From positions 682,001-746,000 of the forward strand of contig JAAKBF010000171.1 of assembly GCA_012656075.1 (NCBI GenBank): DNA of 64,000 nt, read 5' to 3'. The translations under genes and the position numbers were made by a program. The notes under the pieces are model-generated. The model was given only the letters and a program-made list of their open reading frames with translations. It made no database searches and was not told the DNA's origin. How positions within the stretch are numbered: the first letter of the stretch is position 1; the number at the start of each line of letters is the position of its first letter. This stretch comes from Phytophthora hibernalis. Lineage: Eukaryota > Oomycota > Peronosporomycetes > Peronosporales > Peronosporaceae. This document shows positions 59,017-64,000 of the stretch, one piece after another.

Positions 59017-59204
59017 CAAGTTGTCACTGACAACATTGAAAGTAACCTGCCAAACATTTACCGATACCAACATTTCATTTAAGCGTCTGCGCCGATCAAA
59101 TGTTCTGACATAAACAAACCCTTCGTTTACAGGTTACCTTGGCTGTGCATCCTTCAAAATACGCCTCATTAGCGTCTCTATCCATCCGCAGCGTATTGAT
59201 CATA

Positions 59205-61023
59205 CTACTTATTTCCAGGTAGACAAAGCACACGACCCAACGCGCGGTGCACCTCAATCTTCACTTCAGGTCCAGGAAAGAGCTCGCCATCGACGCACAT
59301 GAGGTCGTCCGCATTGCTGGCACGTACAGTAAAGGCACGCGTTCGGATGAGCTGTACACGCTCGGCATCCAGATGGGTGCCTTCCTCAATCCCCATCATC
59401 AAGTTGGCGAGTCCCATGCGTGAAAAACTTTCGCCAGAAACTAGCATCAGGTAGAAGTAGCCATCGGAAATCTCGGCGGGTGGTGCGATGTGCGCGTCTG
59501 CGGCGGCATGTGAAACGTTCATGCTCCAGAACATGTAGAACGGGCCATCCAGCTCCTTCCACTCTTCAGAGTGTTCTCCTTCTTTTCCTTGTCAAGGCAA
59601 ACGCATGTTGGCTTGGCTGTCGTCTCCGTCCCGCTGAAAGTGTCGTGATACTTCGCCGGTAGAGGTTCGTCTTCCTTGGAGACCAGGTAACGTAGTCGAC
59701 CAGGAAAGTCCGTCCGCCCGAAACCAAAAATCTGCAGAGTGGATGCAATGAGGAAACGCATATCACCGAAGAACCGGTACCGCTCGGATTTGATGTCCAT
59801 GTCGGCAATGAATGCCCATTCCAGGGACAAGAACCCGTGCATAAGTTTTCCATCGCCGTTGGTGGCAGAGAACAGATCTAGCTCTTGCGTTTGGCCCTTT
59901 GCGAGAGAATACGCCGCGTTTATCGCCTCGAACCGTTCTCCAGCTCGCGACAAGAGCGACGCAGAGAGACCGTTGCCTGATCCACCCGGGATGATCTGCA
60001 ACCATCATTATTACAGCACGTTAGTACGCCAAAACGGCAACAAATCCAACCAGTCAGGCCGCGCTCACCCCCAGCGGCTGCAGGATGGCTTGCTGCCAGT
60101 CCTTGCGCGTAATCAACCCTTGCAGCACTGCAGAAAATTGACAACATGAGCCTTCCAACACCCCACTTCCACACTGTACACAACACACTCACTCTCTGAC
60201 AGCAGCCCGTCTCCTCCGACCGCCACAACGCAGTCATACTTGTTCAGAGGCACCTCGGCCAGAATCTCGGTCGCGTGGGCGGCTTTACGGGTAATGACCG
60301 TCTCCACCTCCACGTTGGCCTGCTCCAGCACCTGTGCCACGTGCTTCTCGAACGTCTGCTGCGCATCGCCCGTGCCTCCTGCAGGGTTGATCACCACCAT
60401 AAACTACAGCGGCGTCAGTGCCCATCAACTCTCTCCTCCCCCTTCTCTCTCACCTTCCGAGGCGGCATGAATCCGTACGGGTCCAACAGCTTCTCGGCTG
60501 CCTTGACGCCCGTCTGCTCCACCCTCGGGTCTGCCAGGAACCTGATGGCCTTCACCGTCCGCATGACCACGGCGTCTCCGTCCTCGTCGTCACACCTAAA
60601 CACCCACTGCAGCAACTCCCGCTCCACGCCCGCGTCCTTGGCTTTGGCTCCCGTGAGCGCCGTGGGCAGCACCGCCGTGGCCAGCGACGAGAGGCCGCCC
60701 AGGAGCCCTCCACGGCCCGCGCCGAGGTCCTTCGGCGCGCATCCGAACACCACGAACTCCTTCTCCTCCCCGTACTCGCTGCCCTCATATGCGGCCACGA
60801 AGCGCCGCCGGATGCCGCTCGTGGACTCGGACGCGCCCAGGACGACGCTCCATGGGATCACGTCTGACGCGCTGGACGACGACGGGCCCACGGCGCGCAA
60901 CTCGATGCCCTTGGACGTCAGCTGCAGTCTCTTGCGCTCGTCGGCACGGCGCTGACTCGCGTACACGCGGCAGCTCACGGACACGGAGCCCTGAGGCCAG
61001 AACTTTCGCAGATACGCCTCCAT
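59205..61023 (-). CDS. Sphingosine/diacylglycerol-type lipid kinase, four exons
   Basis: Exon 1 is 61023-60454 (MEAYLRKFWPQGSV..., 190 codons), a PH-like or lipid-binding region in which FVVFG and WVFRCDDEDG are the visible strands. Exon 2 is 60403-60193, with KFMVVINPAGGTG (donor junction into FMVVINP) and the catalytic CVVAVGGDGLLSE. Exon 3 is 60127-60069 (MLQGLITRKDWQQA, 59 nt). Exon 4 is 59995-59205, with IIPGGSGNGL (nucleotide loop), HGFLSLEWAFIADMD and GYFYLMLVSGESF. Introns have GTGAGA/TAG, GTGAGT/CAG and GTGAGC/CAG ends with matching phases. One base is missing in the purine run near 59580. About 543 residues with it. GGDGLLSE and PGGSGNG are the ATP-binding core of sphingosine and diacylglycerol kinases; LCB kinase is the best guess. 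It makes sphingosine-1-phosphate-type lipids at membranes. Its end is 188 bp from the SHPRH end (convergent). Confidence 0.85.
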
Positions 61024-61025
61024 CG

Positions 61026-61042
61026 TCAGATTTCGGAATGAC
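61026..61042 (-). promoter_or_regulatory. Initiator-like motif of the lipid kinase gene
   Basis: The minus strand reads GTCATTCCGAAATCTG, an initiator-like TCA+1TTCC with an A/T follow-on, predicting a start at 61039 only 16 nt upstream of the ATG at 61023. This favours the ATG at 61023 over the in-frame ATG at 61110. Confidence 0.4.
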
Positions 61043-61152
61043 GTATCAGATAGAAAACCGGAGACCGAGACACTTCTGTTTAGGGTTGTGTCCGGATGAT
61101 TATGGCACATTTACAAGTTACTTCGAAGTGTTAATACATTGTATTAATAGTA

Positions 61153-61794
61153 CCGCATCGCAAGTGTCATATCCAGCAGACAAATTCACTGATATTTGCC
61201 TGCATGATTATCCTGTCATATATGATAATCATGTTTGCAACGGATTTGAGGGATATTATAACAAATGGTGGCCATAGAATGGGACAGATCTTCCGGACAA
61301 AAGGTCAAGTTGAAGTAAATCTGATCGCATCACAGAATTCAGCGCGCAAAAGGATCCCAGCGAAGTCCTACAAGATAATGCTCGAACCATGCGCGTGTGT
61401 GCGCCCGCGTGGGTAGGGAGGCAGCAAATGCTAGACAAGGTTGGTATCAAGCTAAACGTCGGCGTATTCAATGTTGTTAACAACATGGTCAACATTTTGC
61501 CCACTTCCTTTCCTAGCCGTTCAGGTTGTTTAAGCGTTCAAAGACGTGGTCAATCTGCAGCAAGCCCGATGTTTTGTGTCTTCCCTTGCTCATCGCGAAC
61601 ATGTGTAATGATATCGAGATAAAAGAGTCTGAAGGTACTTGCATTTCTGTCCAACTAAAGTGTCCCGGTTTGCTGTCCATCAATTTGGTGTCGGATATGA
61701 CATTTGTTTTGAAGTATCACATTTTCTCTATTCTTATTGGCTAATTTGACGTGTCGGATACAACAAGTTGCTGGATATGACATTTGCGATACGG
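61153..61794. repeat. Non-autonomous terminal-inverted-repeat element, 642 bp, TA-flanked
   Basis: The left end CCGCATCGCAAGTGTCATAT and the right end read backwards CCGTATCGCAAATGTCATAT match over 26 bp with two transitions. TA lies immediately outside at 61151-61152 and 61795-61796, a Tc1/mariner-type target duplication. The inside has no coding frame of note; near the right end the word GGATATGACATTTG occurs twice (about 61694 and 61773). It fills almost all of the 841-bp gap between the lipid kinase start and the CENPJ stop. Confidence 0.75.
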
Positions 61795-61864
61795 TAGTAA
61801 GCTTAAGCAAAATTATCGACATGTATACGAAATAAATAGTGTTGCTGTGTACTTTAGTATTATG

Positions 61865-63953
61865 TTACATGCTCTCCATGAGCTGTTTGAGCTCGGAATC
61901 CGAGCGGACGCAGGTTTCCTGGCCGCTGGGTGTCACGCAGGCCATGTGTCCGTCCGGGAAGTATCGGATCTTCTTCTGGTTGAGCAGCGTCACCTCGCGC
62001 AAGCCGTCGGGCTGCTCGAGCATAGTGGTGCCGTCCGGGAACACGGAGAACTCGTCGCCATTCGGGCGGATGGTCTTCTTGATACCGTCGGCGAACTGGA
62101 TCTCCGTCGTGCCGTCGGGGAAGCTCGTCTCGACCTGTTGATTCGGGAACTCGTACACCGTACGATTGTCCGGGTATGTCGTCAGCTTCGTTTGGGCTTC
62201 GTAGTAGTAATATACACTGATCCCCGTGTCAGGGAAGAGCTGCAGCAGTAGTATCAATCAGGAGAAACCCCGTTAGTGACACTTCCAAATCGCCGCATAA
62301 GCTACAATCGACTTACCTCTTTGTGGTCACCGTTCGTGAACTTGATGATGACGTGGCCGTTAGCGTCAATGTCCTTCTCATTGCCGTCCGGGAATGTAAT
62401 CTTCCTGCTTCCGTCCGAGAACAGTACCTCCTTCTTTCCGCCGGAGTGCTCAATCTCTTGAGCCACTTTGTGCTCCGATGGTGACGACGTAGACACTGAA
62501 ATAGCGCCACCATCGCCAGATTTCCGACTACCCAAGCTAAGACCGTGCAGAGCTTCGTCATCTTCCGAGTTAGGAATTGCCCATTCATAGGTGACAGCAG
62601 CAGTGCTTGAACGAGCATGGTCTGCGTCGATGTCCTCGCTTTCGCGTGAAACGCCAGTGTGACCTGCAAAATCTCCGTTGCTTGAGTGTTTTGGATCGTC
62701 TTGGTCGAAACTGTACCGCTTCGGGTTGTAGTCGTCCACTGTACTGGATTGCACACGATGGTATCCAATGTGTTCTGTAAATGGATGGTCTTCACTGTCG
62801 CTTTGTTCAGGGCGACCGCCTTCGTTCGGAAAACTCCATCTCTGCAAGAGTTCATCTGCTGCCCCCTTAATCGCAAAAACATCATCTATGGTGTTAAGCT
62901 CGGAAGGGGCTGCTTCAGGAATTACCCGAGATGTCGTGGTCTCTTGCTTTTCCTTCAGTAGGCGCTCATACTTTTCCCACTGTTCCAATCGATCTTTTTC
63001 CAGGAACTTAATTTCATCACTCAGCTCTCGATTCTTATCCTCCAATTCCTGAGCAGGGAGGCAAAAGTTAGTTCAAATTGTGCAACGACACAGTACGAGT
63101 AACCAAAAATCACATCAGAAACACATACCACCACGCGCTGTCGTAAGTTGTCATTTCCAGCCTTCCATTTGCTCGCGCGATCCTTTTCGTCAAGTTGCAT
63201 CTTCACAATTTGGGCCCTGAGTAATTCCACCTCACCGCGGTCTTTTCGACTTTGGTGTGATATTGTTGCGTTCATGCGCAGCTTCCACTGTCGGTCCTGG
63301 AGTTTCTGCTCTGTTTTCATTTTGGTCCGTTCTTGCTCCCATTCTTTCTCAATGAGCACGCGCTGTTTCTGCTGATACTGTGCAAACTCATCCCGTTCAA
63401 GGGCTATCTTCTTCACCTCTTGATCACAGTAGTCCTTGCGCTTTTGAAGTTGCAGCGTCTCTGTTTTGTAGAACTTGACTTCTTCCTCTAGCTCGTACAG
63501 TTTTTCTTCTATAACAGCAGGCAGTATCATGCCAGAGTCTGCTGGCTGCGAGATTCGACCGCGAGGTTGCGGCGATTTACCCGTATTTGCTCCTGCTTTC
63601 TGCTTCGGTGGAGCGCGTGAGGACGCAGCAGTTTTACCCATCGCTATCCCCGCACGTTTGCCATCAGCTTTCGTTTTGCTGATCGATTGCCTCACGACAG
63701 GTGGCTTTTGCTTTCCGCGCAACTTGTGCTTCAGCGTCGACAGAGACTTGTCTTGAGCAGGAGGCGGCGGTGGCACAGAAAATCCGTTTCTGCTGCTTCC
63801 ATTGCCGCCGCCATCAGCAGTTAAGTCAATATCATCGCCATGCAACGGACTGGTACTATTCAGTTCTATATCCTGCTCAGGTTCTCCAAATACGCGCTGC
63901 ACCAGCGCTGAGACAGGAGCATCACTGTCTGGTAAGCGATCGGAGACATTCAT
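61865..63953 (-). CDS. CENPJ: Centromere protein J / SAS-4 / CPAP-like centriolar protein, three exons
   Basis: Exon 1 is 63953-63129 (275 codons), exon 2 63048-62317 (244 codons), exon 3 62239-61865 (124 codons plus stop); introns are 81 and 77 nt with GTATGT/CTCAG and GTAAGT/TGCAG ends, all phase 0. The 643-residue protein has a disordered basic N-terminus (residues about 1-150, VPPPPPAQDKS, KHKLRGKQKPP), a coiled coil at about 155-310 (EEKLYELEEEVKFYKTET, ERDEFAQYQQKQRV, LEDKNRELSDEIKFLE), an acidic linker, and a C-terminal TCP10_C/G-box beta region (VLFSDGSRKITFPDGNEKD, ELFPDTGISVYYY, FPNQQVETSFPDGTTEIQF, FSVFPDGTTMLEQ) whose repeated F-P-D-G turns are diagnostic. G-box domains bind STIL/Ana2-type partners in procentriole assembly. 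The gene is intact. It is shorter than the animal CENPJ (over 1300 residues) and lacks an obvious PN2-3 tubulin motif. Confidence 0.92.
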
Positions 63954-64000
63954 ATTATTGTGTCCAAGGGTAGTAGTGCCGCGCTCCGCAAAATCGACTT

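Noticed and set aside
60275..60955. Plus-strand 226-residue frame antisense to the lipid kinase
   Set aside because: Ser/Pro/Arg-rich shadow of exon 1; the minus strand has matching splice phases and kinase motifs.
1..64000. Searches by eye for tRNA, rRNA and CRISPR arrays
   Set aside because: No cloverleaf with A/B boxes, rRNA core words or regular direct-repeat/spacer array was recognised; small RNAs cannot be excluded without a covariance search.

Overview
The window looks like nuclear DNA of a plant-pathogenic oomycete, most likely Phytophthora or a close Peronosporales relative. The reasons are a secreted PL3 pectate lyase of the oomycete type, short GT-AG introns (about 60-110 nt), initiator-like promoter motifs placed just upstream of start codons, the mix of transposons (Copia, LINE, Tigger/pogo, IS630-type DDE, PIF/Harbinger, hAT), and a centriolar CENPJ/SAS-4 protein, expected in a lineage with flagellated zoospores. 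No rRNA, tRNA or CRISPR was recognised.

The window has two compartments. From 1 to about 47.7 kb it is a repeat-rich graveyard: Copia remnants (1-2040; RNase H plus 3' LTR at 14.2-14.7 kb; a minus-strand copy at 18.4-22.6 kb that has lost its reverse transcriptase and carries a MITE), a pogo DDE fragment (7.0-7.6 kb), a dead IS630/DDE_3 transposase (11.5-12.5 kb), a SANT/Myb-like pseudogene (25.9-26.9 kb), a Harbinger transposase (27.6-28.6 kb), a very long decayed LINE (about 31.3-42.1 kb) with an OTU-protease-like region between its CCHC ORF1 and its endonuclease/RT/RNase H, an almost intact Tigger element with perfect terminal repeats (42.35-44.03 kb), and a dead hAT transposase (46.6-47.7 kb). 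The only clearly intact host gene in this part is the pectate lyase at 45.1-45.9 kb, an island between Tigger and hAT elements.

From 48.4 kb to the right end the window is a compact run of conserved single genes: an SK-type calcium-activated potassium channel with an unusual N-terminal membrane region (+), a POT-family peptide transporter (+), an SHPRH-like SNF2/PHD/RING helicase-ubiquitin ligase (+), a sphingosine/diacylglycerol-type lipid kinase (-), and CENPJ/SAS-4 (-). Gaps are about 95-450 bp, except where a 642-bp terminal-inverted-repeat element sits between the kinase and CENPJ. The channel, transporter, helicase and kinase each carry single-base frameshifts and no substitution stops that I noticed. 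Nearly all are single missing bases, so consensus sequence errors are more likely than gene death. CENPJ and the pectate lyase read through cleanly.

The right-arm genes have unrelated cell functions (ion transport, nutrient uptake, DNA repair, lipid signalling, centriole assembly); apart from position there is no sign that they form a pathway. The most unusual items are the protease-bearing LINE, the complete Tigger element, the TA-flanked MITE family with two copies here, and the channel's N-terminal extension.
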